Below are positions 32,312-43,012 of a stretch of DNA of 64,000 nucleotides, one piece after another. The stretch's first letter is position 1, and each line of letters opens with the position of its first letter. The position numbers and the translations under genes were made by a program. The stretch is taken from positions 6,691,572-6,755,571 of the forward strand of contig OX388325.1 in assembly GCA_947579605.1 (NCBI GenBank), written 5' to 3'. The DNA comes from Athripsodes cinereus (taxonomy: Eukaryota; Arthropoda; Insecta; Trichoptera; Leptoceridae). The notes beneath the pieces are model-generated. The model worked only from the letters and a program-made list of their open reading frames with translations. It made no database searches and was not told where the DNA came from.

Positions 32312-32743
32312 TAGTGATGTAACGCTGTGTGATTTTGGATATTCGAGAATGCTGAATATCCAAAATCAGCATTCTCGAATATCCAAAATTCGAGAATGTT
32401 TAATGTTTAAAAAACAAAAGAAAATTGTTGACATATTGACTTTCTTAAATTTCTACAATTGCTCAAACATTAAAATTTCTACCCCCCGTCGCCGAATTTT
32501 CAAAATGGTATAGGCATTCAAAATATTTCAAAACTCCTCGGTTTTCTTAAAGAATATTTTCTTGCAGTACCTGTTTCTACAATGTACCTACAGAGTAAGT
32601 ATCCGGTACTTTTAGCGCATATCCGATACTTTTATTACCAAAATAACATTCGCATATTTTTTTGCGAATACGAATGCGAATGCGAATACTTTGAAATGTG
32701 CGAATATTCGCGAATGCGAATACGAATATTCGTTACATCACTA
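32312..32743. mobile_element. hAT-type element with captured hAT core (432 bp)
   Basis: TAGTGATGTAACG begins it and CGTTACATCACTA ends it. An exact 8-bp target duplication CAACGTAC flanks it (32304-32311, 32744-32751). The subterminal regions are runs of GAATATCC and CGAATGCGAATA motifs. The interior (about 32478-32640) is homologous to the core of the unrelated Charlie-like element at 5814-6100. It is non-coding. Confidence 0.88.
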
Positions 32744-32751
32744 CAACGTAC

Positions 32752-33159
32752 ATATTATGTCTGTAACAGTGCGATTATATTATAGTAGGTATAATATTTC
32801 ACTTTCTGTTGTGTTTTAAAGCATTATATAAAAATAGCAAAATTACAAAAATGTTGATTTCTCGAATATAAGACATTTCTACTTGTTCAGTTATGGAACT
32901 GGATATAGTCGATATAAGTTATTTACTTGCATATTTCATTTTAACTTTTCCACAGCCGTGGATGAAACAATTATTATCTTAACAGATTGCTTTTAAGATA
33001 AAGATGAAGTAGGTATATAAGTGGTATTTACGAGTATGTACACACTGCAAATTATTTACTACGTACTAGCTTTAGACACTGCGTCACTCACTGCCAGTTC
33101 CATATAGATAAAGTTTCTTTAATTTACAGAAATAAATACAATATATACATACATACATA
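32752..33159. other. AT-rich intergenic sequence
   Basis: No gene or repeat recognised. Confidence 0.4.
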
Positions 33160-33655
33160 CCATCACGCCGCTTTCCTCGCGGGGTAGGCAGAAAGGATCG
33201 AGCGCCACTTCCTTCTATACTCGCATACATCTTTCGCTTCCGTTACTGTCATACATGCTCATGCATGCTCTCCTGTTCACAGTGCTCAAAACGTGACCGT
33301 CCTGTAGGATTTGATTTAAATGATCTTGCCATTTAATCCTCGGACGTCCACGTCTCCGAGCACCATTCCTCTCAGCCAAATATATCTTCTTAGTCATTCT
33401 GTCATCATTCATTCTTTCCACGTGTCCAAACCATCTTAACTTATTTACATTCATCCTTTTTATTACACCAACTTTCATTCCACATTGCTTTCGTATATCA
33501 CTTTTCGTACGCACACGATCTCTCAGACTTTTACCACACATTCTTCTCAACGATCTTATTTCAACTGCATTTATGCCACTTTCATCCTTGTTTAACCATA
33601 TCCACGTCTCACTTGCATACATAAGTGTTCGCACTAATATAGCAGAGTGCACCAT
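33160..33655 (-). mobile_element. RTE-like retrotransposon 3' copy (minus)
   Basis: The minus 146-codon frame contains TLMYASETWIWLNKDESGIN, KLRWFGHVERMNDDRMTKKI and GRPRIKWQDHLNQIL. The 3' terminus in plus sense, CCATCACGCCGCTTTCC, abuts a (CATA)n tail at 33145-33160. It belongs to the same subfamily as 44062-44545 and 47505-47905. Confidence 0.78.
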
Positions 33656-34078
33656 AAAAACAATATTATCTCTTATTTATTTACCACCAACCCCAACACC
33701 AACCGAGTGGGACTATAATAATTGGCCAAGGAGAAGAAGAAATAAATATATAAAATAGAAGTCAAATCAATCAATAAAAATACCTGTCTTCTTCTTCTTA
33801 TGGGTTAAACCCGTCATACTCGAATCTCAAGGCCCCGTAGCCATGAAATCGCGTCGTCCGACCCTAAACTAAGTGCTTGCAACCCGCCAACGTATGAATA
33901 TTTGAAACATGTGTTCACCACGTGGTCTGTAAATCCCTGTAAATCAAATCAAATCCGAGATGTCCCAATTCTATTAGTTACAATGTTTAGTAGGTACCAG
34001 AAAAGATTTTTTTTGTTTCAATCGATATGTCTGAATGGTTTTAATTTCATTTATTAATTTATTTACAATCTTGAGGAA
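33656..34078. other. No gene recognised
   Basis: 33790-33960 has mid-GC sequence with CTTCTTCTTCTTATGGGTTA and TGCTTGCAACCCGCC, possibly repeat-derived. It is otherwise AT-rich. Confidence 0.35.
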
Positions 34079-34548
34079 CTTGATCAAATAATGAGTTTTA
34101 TTTACTGTGTATTTAAATTATCACTAACGATTTTTTTAATAGGTCTGCGACCGGTTTCGGTACGTTAGTATCATTCACGAGCAGATTTAAAACTGCAGTG
34201 TAAATAGTTTGAAATATTAATAAGTAAAAAATACTTAAGAGTTTTAAATTTCTTTATTTATCAGTTACACGTGTTTCGGGTTGCAAGCCCATATTCATAC
34301 GTATGAATATGGGCTTGCAACCCGAAACACGTGTAACTGATAAATAAAGAAATTTAAAACTCTTAAGTATTTTTTACTTATTAATTTTTTTAATTTAAAA
34401 ATGGAGTTTTACTCATTTAGTGAAAACAAAATTAGTTTGAAATCTGTTCGTGAATGATACTAACGTACCGAAACCGGTCGAAGACCTATTAAAAAATCAT
34501 TAGTCATAATTTAAATACAAAGTAAATAAAACTCATTATTTAATCATG
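34079..34548. repeat. Large nested palindrome with perfect 170-bp core
   Basis: Outer arms (about 34079-34192 and 34442-34548) pair imperfectly: AATGAGTTTTATTTACT with AGTAAATAAAACTCATT and GGTTTCGGTACGTTAGTATC with GATACTAACGTACCGAAACC. The inner part 34216-34300 and 34301-34385 is a perfect palindrome with no spacer. It is centred on ATATTCATAC|GTATGAATAT and includes GTTACACGTGTTTCGGGTTG. No coding content and no terminal duplication was identified. Confidence 0.85.
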
Positions 34549-34549
34549 T

Positions 34550-34600
34550 CAAGGTTGTATTTGGGTTTCTTCTAACAAAAAACCCAGATATATCTTTAAA
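34550..34600 (+). repeat. SINE family B 3' tail
   Basis: AAGGTTGTATTTGGGTTTCT and AAAAAACCCAGATATATCTT form a small hairpin (TTGGGTTT / AAACCCAG). The same end is found at 62630-62800 and 37465-37525. Confidence 0.5.
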
Positions 34601-34724
34601 AAAAATGTCGCGTAATTATCACATAGTTAATGCCAATAACATCGAAAATAGCTTAAGGAAATTACAAGCAGTTGACACGGTAAAGGTGGCGATACAAAAT
34701 TCAGCCAACAAATATAAAGCAAAC

Positions 34725-36185
34725 TAGTGATGGGCGATAGTATCATATTTTACAATCGAAATAATCGAAGTCGTTCACAATTCACAATCGATATAAATAA
34801 TCGACTTCGCTTGTAAAAAATAATCGATATATCGAAGTAGTATCGATTATTTGTAGCGCGGTATGAATAACACAAAAATCGATTATTTTGAGGTCGGTTA
34901 TTTTCGTGTCTTACGAATTTATATTCGGAAAAACGAAGTACAAAACTATCGTCAACGATTCAACGAAACGTACGCATCTACTCCCCTCTCACTTCCTCAC
35001 GCTTTATTTCAGTTTGTTTTTATGCGTTGAAGGATGCGGTTGTGAAATGTGAATGCTCACGTTCTCATATTAATATTGCGTACAAAATTGTTCAGGTAAC
35101 TACGCGAGTAGTGTCTCTCTTTTTACTAAGAGATCTTCTACTTGTAGACAGCTTAATAGTAAAACCTAGTAACGCTCTTTAAAAGATATTACATATATGT
35201 AATCTAACGAAGAAATTTATTAATCAAGTAAAGCAAAGTATTTTCGGAGAATAAGCAGACAATGTACTTCTACTCGCTAACTTCTTTGTACGTGAACTAC
35301 TTAAATACCGTACCGTACAATAAATAGACATCACTTACATCTGCTAAACAATAAAAATATGTAGGTATAGTAATTTTGTATTTATTATAATTAATACTTG
35401 TATTTGTTGCTATCCACTCATTTTCATTAGCTTAGTAATATAGCGGAAATTATATTTCAATCCATGTTCGGGAGTATTTAGGACCTAGGTTATATGATTT
35501 TATATTATGAAACATTGTAATGCATGTATTTTTTATGTAATTATTGCTCCTTATTAAAATAAAAATACGTATTGAATGTATACCTTTTATGTAATTGTTT
35601 GTAATCAATGTACAGTTAAGAATGAATGAATAAATAAATAAAAATAAAATCTTCCACAAAATTTTATCTTAGAAGTTTAAATTATTATTTTCTGGCAGTT
35701 ACTTGGTTTTCCTATTAGGTTATAAAAATTGCAAGGAATGGAGCGATCACTAATCATTTGGCTGACTGCATCATCGTTGTGGTTTTGACCGGCACGGCGT
35801 CGTGTATGAATATAATATTGTATTATACTTAGGTAGGTAGGTACCTAAATGCATATTGGCCATGGTTCATCCGTATATCCAACTATACTTTTAGTAGCAA
35901 GTATCAACTTGTATTGAAATCGAATTCTAAGAACCGACTAACACGAGTCGAAGTCGAATTATTGAAGGCGTAGATCAAAAGTCGAATATTTATATCGATG
36001 TTATAATCGACTTAAAATAATCGATGTTATAATCGACTTATAATAATCGATATAATAATCGATTAAAATAATCGACTTATAATAATCGATTAAAATAATC
36101 GACTTGCTCCGATACTATCGAATAATCGCAGTGTTCTGAACTATCGATATAATCGAATCGTATATCGATATATCGCCCATCACTA
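34725..36185. mobile_element. hAT-type element, 1461 bp, rich in ATCGAT motifs
   Basis: TAGTGATGGGCGATA begins it and ATATCGCCCATCACTA ends it. An exact 8-bp target duplication AAGCAAAC is present (34717-34724, 36186-36193). Both subterminal regions (34740-34900 and 35930-36170) are dense in AATCGA / TCGATTAT units. A LINE 3' tail (TTGTAATCAATGTACAG, 35595-35642) lies inside. There is no transposase ORF, so it depends on a partner in trans. Confidence 0.9.
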
Positions 36186-36193
36186 AAGCAAAC

Positions 36194-36577
36194 AGATATG
36201 CATATAATTATTATATTAAAATTGCACTTACTATAAATATATACATAAAAATACTCTTATAATCACGATAAACACTTGTCTGCAGGTAGAAAGTGTAAAT
36301 AAACACGGTATGATACGAATATATAATATTTTATTTGTATATATATAATAATAATAAGGTAATATTATGTTCTGTTAAGCTCTGTTAACTTACAGACAAT
36401 ACCTTCAATATGCAAGTTATTTCATCAATTGATAGTTACCTATACCTTATTTTAAATATTTTCTTTTCGAAGCAATATGCTGTTGTCTTGAAAGTGGAAT
36501 AGCAAGCCAGAAGGTGGATAATAATATTAATAAAAGAATACAATCCCAATTTAGACAAACGTAATAAAATAACGTAC
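36194..36577. other. AT-rich intergenic sequence
   Basis: Nothing is recognised. Confidence 0.4.
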
Positions 36578-36785
36578 CTTAATAGACATCGCTCTTCCAA
36601 ATACATATAATATACAGACAACCGTCGCGGAAATAATACGTAAATAACTATACAGAACTAGCAGGAGAAATAAAAAATATTTGGCATTCTATAGGTCCGT
36701 TTATATAATAGCTTTAGTCATGTCAGCTACAGGGGTAACTTCGAAAAGTTTAATAAATAATTTACGAGGTAGACAACTTCTTTTT
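36578..36785 (+). pseudogene. Non-LTR C-terminal fragment (VIDIAVP family), plus
   Basis: ATATACAGACAACCGTCGCG, ATACAGAACTAGCAGGAGAA and ATATTTGGCATTCTATA lead to a frame with VMSATGVTSKSLINNLRG. It is the diverged, frame-broken counterpart of the minus copy at 39725-40045. Confidence 0.55.
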
Positions 36786-36852
36786 AAATGCGGAAAAACT
36801 ACCGCAAGGACCCATATAAGAATCATAACATCTCTTGAACAAACAAATAGGG

Positions 36853-37046
36853 TCTTTAACCCTTCCTTGAACACCTCCAGAGTTCACAAATCATAGGGAA
36901 CTTTATGCAGCAACAGTAACGGACCAACCACGCATAAGGCACGGTCAACATTGTTAGCCAGACCCCCTCTACGCGGCACCACAAGTCTATTAGCAGAATC
37001 TGTGTTAGCAGATCTGAGCGATTTTTGCCTTTCCGGATCTCTGTCC
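36853..37046 (-). pseudogene. CR1-like non-LTR 3' end (minus)
   Basis: The complement of this stretch matches 14690-14860, including CAAAAATCGCTCAGATCTGC (in minus sense), GACTTGTGGTGCCGCGTAGA and TGAACTCTGGAGGTGTTCAA. It is frame-broken. Confidence 0.65.
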
Positions 37047-37464
37047 TAAAGGGTTACTCTTGAAATAATCTAAACACTATCTTAGTCTTAACTCTACGAT
37101 GCGCGATGTGACTTTAGTCAAAAATATTAACAATTTATACAACAAACATTCAAAATTATTTGAAAAATTACAAGCATATGGAACAATGTCATCCTAAATC
37201 CTCGAATCCTTGGTTTAACTTAAAAAATGTTTATTTGTTAAAGAATTATACCTATATAATAACTATGTTATTTGTTGACAATAAAATATCTAGTTATTTT
37301 TTGCGAAGATGTCGTAGAGACTACAAGTCAAAAAATTTCGGTGTTATTTTTCTAAAATGTGAAAATTCGCGTTATTCGTGACAAAAGTGCAAAATTCGCG
37401 AATAAAATCGGGATTATCGCAAAATCGAAAAATTCAAGTTATTAGATATTGTTGTAGAAATAGA
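37047..37464. other. AT-rich intergenic sequence
   Basis: 37051 GGGTTACTCTTGAAATAATC echoes the leader of the tandem array at 22719. Nothing else is recognised. Confidence 0.35.
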
Positions 37465-37585
37465 AAAGATGTATCTGGATTTTGTTATAAACCCAAAAAC
37501 AACCTTATACACCTTTCACAGTTAAAAACTTACTGAAAAGAGTGGGAAGCCAATAGCCCTTCTCCGTAAACTCACGGAGCAATTA
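37465..37585 (-). repeat. SINE family B tail joined to RTE-tail repeat piece
   Basis: 37465-37525 matches the 3' end of SINE family B (GATGTATCTGGATTTTGTTA, AAACAACCTTATACACC). It runs into ACTTACTGAAAAGAGTGGGA and CGTAAACTCACGGAGC, the outer end of the RTE-tail repeat. Confidence 0.5.
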
Positions 37586-37920
37586 ACATCTTACTTATAA
37601 GTAATAATAGGTAATATTATATTATGAATATGCATCAAAACGTGTGAACATTGAACGGTAATTAAAACATTAAATTATTAATTAAATATGCAACACTAAA
37701 TTAATCAAACACGCAGATAAATGTTACTTTAATCAAAATGATTGCAAACATTATTATTATATACAATTACTTGCAGAAAAATATTGGCAAAATTATCAAG
37801 TCACAATCTCCAATTAAATGCATAGTTTCAACATGTATTTTTATTATTTATTTTTTACAATTAACCATTGTATGAGGTTATAATATATGTGTAAATATAA
37901 CATACGAAACCATCATATAA

Positions 37921-38108
37921 AACCAATCAGATATCTCGATTGGAGAATCATGTTTACACAATGTGACATTGTGCAAAATCTAATCGGAAGAAGTGAGAAA
38001 GGCATCCCAACGCTTACGAATTGGCTCCAGGCTGGCTTAAATGTTCATTGCATTGTACAAGTTACATTGTGTAAACATGGTTATTCAAATCGAGATATCT
38101 GATTGGTT
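37921..38108. mobile_element. Foldback MITE (family M1, second form)
   Basis: AACCAATCAGATATCTCGAT at the left pairs with ATCGAGATATCTGATTGGTT at the right, and CATGTTTACACAATGT with ACATTGTGTAAACATG. The interior CAACGCTTACGAATTGGCTC matches the interior of 6888-7131. Confidence 0.8.
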
Positions 38109-38455
38109 ATTAAATATAAATAGAAAAAATAGTAAATATTCTAAACATCATAATATAAAATACTTAAAAAAGACAACGTCACCTTATTCGGTAGTGCCTC
38201 AGACGAGACTTGAACCCACAACTTATCCTTTTCGCGAGATGCGCTTTGCTATTAATTTATGCTACCAGGCGACATGCTGAACATACTAGACTTGCAGCGC
38301 GGTACATTTTTTCGGAATTCTTGTGTTCCAAAATCGATGTCCTTCAAGTATAGCAATAATAATACATTGTCTTACAAACTTTCTCAACCAACGTCAGTTT
38401 AAAACTGGAAGCAAAATTTGACGGGCCGCATGACCGATTTTCTCCTTGAATTACC
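38109..38455. other. No gene; tRNA-like scrap
   Basis: CTTGAACCCACAACTTATCC with ATGCTACCAGGCGACATG at 38208-38276 resembles an inverted tRNA-like head, perhaps a SINE remnant. Nothing else is seen. Confidence 0.3.
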
Positions 38456-38690
38456 TATACTATACTATACCATCACGGCATATCCCACTAGTGGGGTAGC
38501 CAGCAGACCAGCTGCATGCAATAAACACACAGGCCGCCTTCTATGTGCCAATAAATATTTAAGACATTCAGGATGGGTGGCAAACCTCATCGCTGAATTT
38601 GCGATGTAAAATGTCTTTATTTTTTCGAACACCTGCCTTTTACAGGACACTCGAAAACTTATGGAAAAGAGTGGGAGACCACCAATTTGA
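38456..38690 (-). mobile_element. RTE-tail short repeat, near full-length minus copy
   Basis: A (TATAC)n-like tail, CCATCACGGCATATCCCACT, AGTGGGGTAGCCAGCAGACC, CATTCAGGATGGGTGGCAAA, TTCGAACACCTGCCTTTTAC and AAGAGTGGGAGACCACC. It is among the best preserved copies. Confidence 0.72.
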
Positions 38691-38721
38691 ATTACCAATC
38701 TAATAATATATTTTTGTTGTG

Positions 38722-38800
38722 CACCAGCATTTTTGCTATGCTCGACACATTGTCATTGCTGACAATAGGTCGAAGTGCAGGGCAGTTGCTTCGAATTTTT
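38722..38800 (-). pseudogene. RTE-like fragment (minus)
   Basis: GCTCGACACATTGTCATTGC and GACAATAGGTCGAAGTGCA complement the LRPIVSNDNVSNMAKLL coding region of the copy at 8660-9345. It is short and truncated on both sides. Confidence 0.55.
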
Positions 38801-39724
38801 TATACTTTGTGAATATAGAGGGACCTTTGTGGTCTATATTGCATTTAATATTGATTTTTGTAATATTTATTGTGTTGACTGTTCCATGCTTTGCATTGAT
38901 ACCAATGACCTTGATCTGTACTTGCCACACGTATGGACTGATACTGCAGTTACTGCAAATAAATACCCACTACGCTGCTGTGAATGTATTAGTGTCAATT
39001 TAGCAGAGCATTTTTATCACAGCATAATTCATTCGGTGTCGGGTGCCTTGCCTAAAAAAGAAAGAAAAAAAGAAGACTATTCCAAAAAATAATAGATACC
39101 AAATTATTTTTATTTGTTGTAGAAATTACTAAACACGTTGATTTTCTTCACATTTCTTGTATGTAATAAAAATAATTATATAACTACTTACTAGCAATTT
39201 AATGAACATAAAGCGATGGAGAATTACATCAACCGTCCATTTTACATTGATGTAAAATTTTACATGTGAATGTTAAAACGAAGTGAGAAGTACAAAATAA
39301 TTACTTCACATGCAATTAGAGAGGTGGACGTCCTATTAACTGTCAGCGGTAGATGTTAAAATATTATAATAATAATAACAAGACAATATTGAGTAGAATG
39401 GGAAGCAGCCGTCATTGCTTCTACTATTAAATTTTTCCACTAAACTCCTGACTCTTTATTCGATAACGCGGCGACAAAATTGTATATCCACACTTCTCAG
39501 CATTATACAACCAGATAATTCTCCATAATATGATCAGTCATGATCACATAAAAACTTAACAGTCTAATGCTGGGCAAAATTCACCTCTACAGATATACAG
39601 GATATCAAAGATCAAAACGCGAGTTCAAAACACCAGCATTGTGCCTGAAATATCTGTGTTCAAAACCTTACTAGAATATTACAAGTGTTTACTACAACAG
39701 ATTTTTGAATTTTTATATTTAAAT
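38801..39724. other. 0.9 kb without recognised gene
   Basis: Overlapping short ORFs at 38719-39092 have no domain. An inverted string around 39230-39265 (TTTACATTGATGTAAAATTT) is minor. Confidence 0.4.
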
Positions 39725-40045
39725 TTACACCGGTAAATCTAATTTTTGTAAATTAATTATTAAAGATTTTGGAGTTACCCCTGTAGCTGACATGACTAAA
39801 GGTATTGTATAAACGCACTTAGAATGCCAAATATTTTTTATTTCTCCTGCTAGTTCTGTATATTTACGTATTATTTCTGCGACGGTTGTTTGTATATTAT
39901 GTGTATTTGGGACAGCGATGTCTATTACATATGTAGATATTGTATCATTTTTGCAGTTGTTCAGTATTAGTAGATTAGTACAATATAGAGACCTAATTAT
40001 AAAGATAAATACATTTTCAGACATTTTTGATAACAATGGAACATT
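39725..40045 (-). mobile_element. Non-LTR C-terminal fragment with VIDIAVP motif
   Basis: The minus 103-codon frame includes YVIDIAVPNTHNIQTTVAEI, IRKYTELAGEIKNIW and VMSATGVTPKSLIINLQKL. The D-x-AVP-N...E-x-KYxxLxxExKxxW pattern is common in insect retroelement C termini and resembles the (P)D...D core of restriction-like endonucleases. That link is inference. Fragments of the same kind occur at 36578-36785 and 62905-63053. Confidence 0.6.
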
Positions 40046-40397
40046 TAGAATAAGTGGCTCGTTTTAAAAAGAGCAATATTTTCTTAATAACTCATTAGTG
40101 AAAACATAGCCTAGAGCATTGTAGAAAACTTTTTCCGTCTTTTGACCTTAAACTGCAATAAACTTAAGACTGATTCATTCAGAATGGGGTACCGTATAAG
40201 GTAAAACTATTTTTCTACCAGTTTTCTCTCTTAGATCAAGACACTACTTGACATATACGAGATTTCAATGCTGACGTCGCATCATCGATTAGAAATTTTC
40301 GATGATTCTTAGCGCAACTGTAATCGAATGTATTATGAAGCAAGTACACACTTAGAGAATGCCTCTTCTTAGAAGATTTTTTTTACTTTATTTATTT
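40046..40397. other. AT-rich intergenic sequence
   Basis: No feature recognised. Confidence 0.4.
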
Positions 40398-40540
40398 TTT
40401 GGATAACATCAACCGAGATCTAGAGGAGCTCAATGCTAAAGACGACTGGCAGTCCATTGCTCAGGATAGAAAGGCTTGGAGATCTATTGTTTCGGAGGCT
40501 AAGGTCCTGCAAGGGCTGTTGGCCATCGGAAGTAAAAAAG
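40398..40540 (+). pseudogene. RTE-like C-terminal fragment, another family
   Basis: The frame reads DNINRDLEELNAKDDWQSIA, QDRKAWRSIVSEAKVLQGLL and continues. The W-xx-A-x-DRxxWRxxV pattern is the usual ORF terminus of RTE-type elements. Only about 48 codons survive. Confidence 0.55.
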
Positions 40541-40714
40541 TAAGCAATTTATTTATTTATACATAATAAAATATAAGCATGAAAAATTCCTCCATTTTAT
40601 TTACAAAAAATTACGATGATTCAGACATGTGGAGCGAATAGTTCATGTAAAAATAAATTAAAATGTTTATTTATCTGAATAAAGGGGCGTAAGTCAGAGC
40701 GGTCCTATACCTAA

Positions 40715-40800
40715 AGTTTTCGAATGTCCTGTAAAAGGCACGTGTTCATAAAAATAAAGACCTTTAACTTTTTAAATTAAGCGACAAGGTTTGAGTTATA
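40715..40800 (+). repeat. RTE-tail short repeat, 5' part (plus)
   Basis: TTTTCGAATGTCCTGTAAAA, GGCACGTGTTCATAAAAATA and AAGACCTTTAACTTT. It lacks the hairpin end. Confidence 0.55.
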
Positions 40801-41194
40801 TTATTTAATAAACATTTCTGAAAAATTAAATGTTTTCTGTAAGTCGTAAAGAGATGAACTCTATGGTTTAAATAGCATTGCGCATAGACAATCTTTGGCT
40901 TCTCTATGACGTTACAGAAGTCATTGCCTTCCTTGTCTAGAGGCTACACATTATTATTTATATATATAATGTATTTATATTGAACTCACTGCTAGAGGCT
41001 AACTACAAGAACTAGTTTACAATATGTCATAAATCTAACTACCAACATAATTATGTATTATATCTACTTGCTCATAATAATATCGTACACCACTATATAT
41101 ACGAGTGCTAAGTATCTTTTAGTAGACGCATTGTCCAACGATAGTTGACTTAAAAGAGCACCGTTCTTTCTTTCTCAATGCACCGTTCCTATAT
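40801..41194. other. AT-rich intergenic sequence
   Basis: Nothing is recognised. Confidence 0.4.
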
Positions 41195-41480
41195 TAAAAC
41201 GGTGACATGAGAGCGTTGGGAATGTCGTTGGAAGAGGTGAGAATTGCATATATTACAGGCAAAAACCAGCCTCCTCCATTCAGAGCGTCTCTGTGCCAAT
41301 CGCGTCACCTCTTCCAATGATATTCCCTGCGCTCTGATGTCGTTGTCATAGGAACGTTGTATTGTGAAAGAGGGACGTCCGTGCCGACGGAACCCTTGCG
41401 GACGGAAGAACAGTGCTCTTTTTGGCCAACTATCATTGGGCATTCTCAGAACATGACCCAGTCAGGACCATCGTATCTCC
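41195..41480 (-). pseudogene. RTE-like C-terminal fragment, third family, with foldback end
   Basis: The minus frame reads SYDNDIRAQGISLEEVTRLA and QRRSEWRRLVFA, matching 32030-32270. At its left border, 41199-41237 (GACATGAGAGCG, GTCGTTGGAAGAGGTGA) is an inverted copy of 41306-41345, so the copy ends in a local snap-back. Confidence 0.65.
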
Positions 41481-41640
41481 TGTATCATGGAGATTACAGA
41501 TCTCTGCCGGGTGCGTCGGCGCACAGCACCATTTGTGACATTTTCATACCATTTTACATCCAAAATCCTATTAAGACACTTGTTTTCAAAGCTACAAAAT
41601 ATAACTTACAAATATAGATGAGCAACAATATTATCACCTA

Positions 41641-42790
41641 TACTGAATATCTACGTGTATTGAAGATGATAAAATGGTAAATGGTAAAACATGGAAAGAA
41701 GTGGAAGTCATCGTCAACGAAGATATCAATACACTAAAAGGCTGGTTTGACAAAAATATTCTGTCACTAAACACAGAGAAGACAAACTACGTGAGCTTTT
41801 CTGTCAATGTCAGAGGTAAGCCCAAAGATGATCTCAGAATAGGAATCCATCATAATTCTTGTCAGAACATAACGGGGGATTGTGTAAATCTTAAATGTGT
41901 TTTACTGAAGAATGTGAAAAAGGTTAAATATCTTGGCGTGGTCGTAGATTCTAATTTGAAATGGAAGGATCATGTGCAGATGACTGTCAATAGAATAAGA
42001 AAACTTTTTTTATATTTTTTATAGACTTCGAGATATTATGAATAAAGCCCAATTGAAGAGTGTATACTTCTCCTTAGTACAGTCGGTTTTACAGTACGGT
42101 ATAATAGCTTGGGGAGGTGCGTATAAAAACAGCCTATATTCCTTGGGAGTTTGTCAACGTAGTATAATAAAAATAATTCTCAAGAAGCCTATGGACTATT
42201 CAACCGTTAGACTGTTTGAAGAGTTTGCTGTTCCATCCATAGAAAGCATATACAAAAGAAAAGCAATATGCCAGGTGTGTAAGGAGTATTTTGTACGCGC
42301 GATTCATCCAACAAATAGTATTAGTGAATGTTCGAGGTCAGGAAGACGAATAAAAGTTCCTGCAAAAAAAACTACTTCCGGACAGCACCACTATACTTAT
42401 CTTGGGGTTGGATTGTATAACAATTTGAAGGGAGAATATATGTAAGTTTAAAACAGCAGATAAGCTTTCGAATTTTAGGTATAATCTGAAAAAGGTATTT
42501 AGGTGAAAATAACTGAGTGTATTCTCGTTTTATTGATTTTTATTTTTTGTTTTTTTTTTTTACATGTAACTCTATTGTTATTAACTTTAGGTTGGATATT
42601 ATATACCTAGTTGTGTATGTTTTGTTGCTGAATTTAAGATTTAAGAATTACCCTTTATCCTTCAAAGCACGAGCTCTGCTCAATTTTGAAGGAACAAATA
42701 AAAGAAAAATATATGTTTTTATTATTATTTTGTATTGATTGATTATTGTTTTAAGTGTATATTTTTTACTGAATAAATATATTTGAATTT
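41641..42790 (+). mobile_element. Decayed non-LTR retrotransposon 3' part
   Basis: Two consecutive frames (41674-42024 and 42038-42445) cover the RT region downstream of the active site: NILSLNTEKTNYVSFSV, VKKVKYLGVVVDSNLKWKDH, then SVLQYGIIAWGGAYKNSL. They are relatives of 19500-21083. The break around 42010 fits a single extra T in a poly-T run. Coding stops early after LKGEYM. The 3' UTR ends with AATAAATATATTTGAATTTG near 42790. The active-site half is missing. Confidence 0.8.
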
Positions 42791-42794
42791 GAAT

Positions 42795-43012
42795 GTGAAA
42801 TTATTATAAATGAAACACTTATTTAGTACCTACTTCCACTGTGACTTTATTGGTCGCGAGCCGGCTTACAAGAGCTTCCGCTCTCTTCATCAGGCTAGCC
42901 TAAAGCTTTATGCTAGCCTGATGATGAGAGCGGAAGCTCTTAAAAGCCGGCTCGCGACCAATAAAGTCACAGTGGAAGTACTATATAAGTATTTCATTTA
43001 AAATAATTTCAC
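42795..43012. mobile_element. Foldback MITE (family M3), 218 bp
   Basis: GTGAAATTATTATAAATGAA at the left pairs with TTCATTTAAAATAATTTCAC at the right. The core arms TTTATTGGTCGCGAGCCGGC and GCCGGCTCGCGACCAATAAA are perfect, closing on a small AAAGCTTT loop. It lies immediately downstream of the retrotransposon tail. A half copy exists at 15520-15665. Confidence 0.85.
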
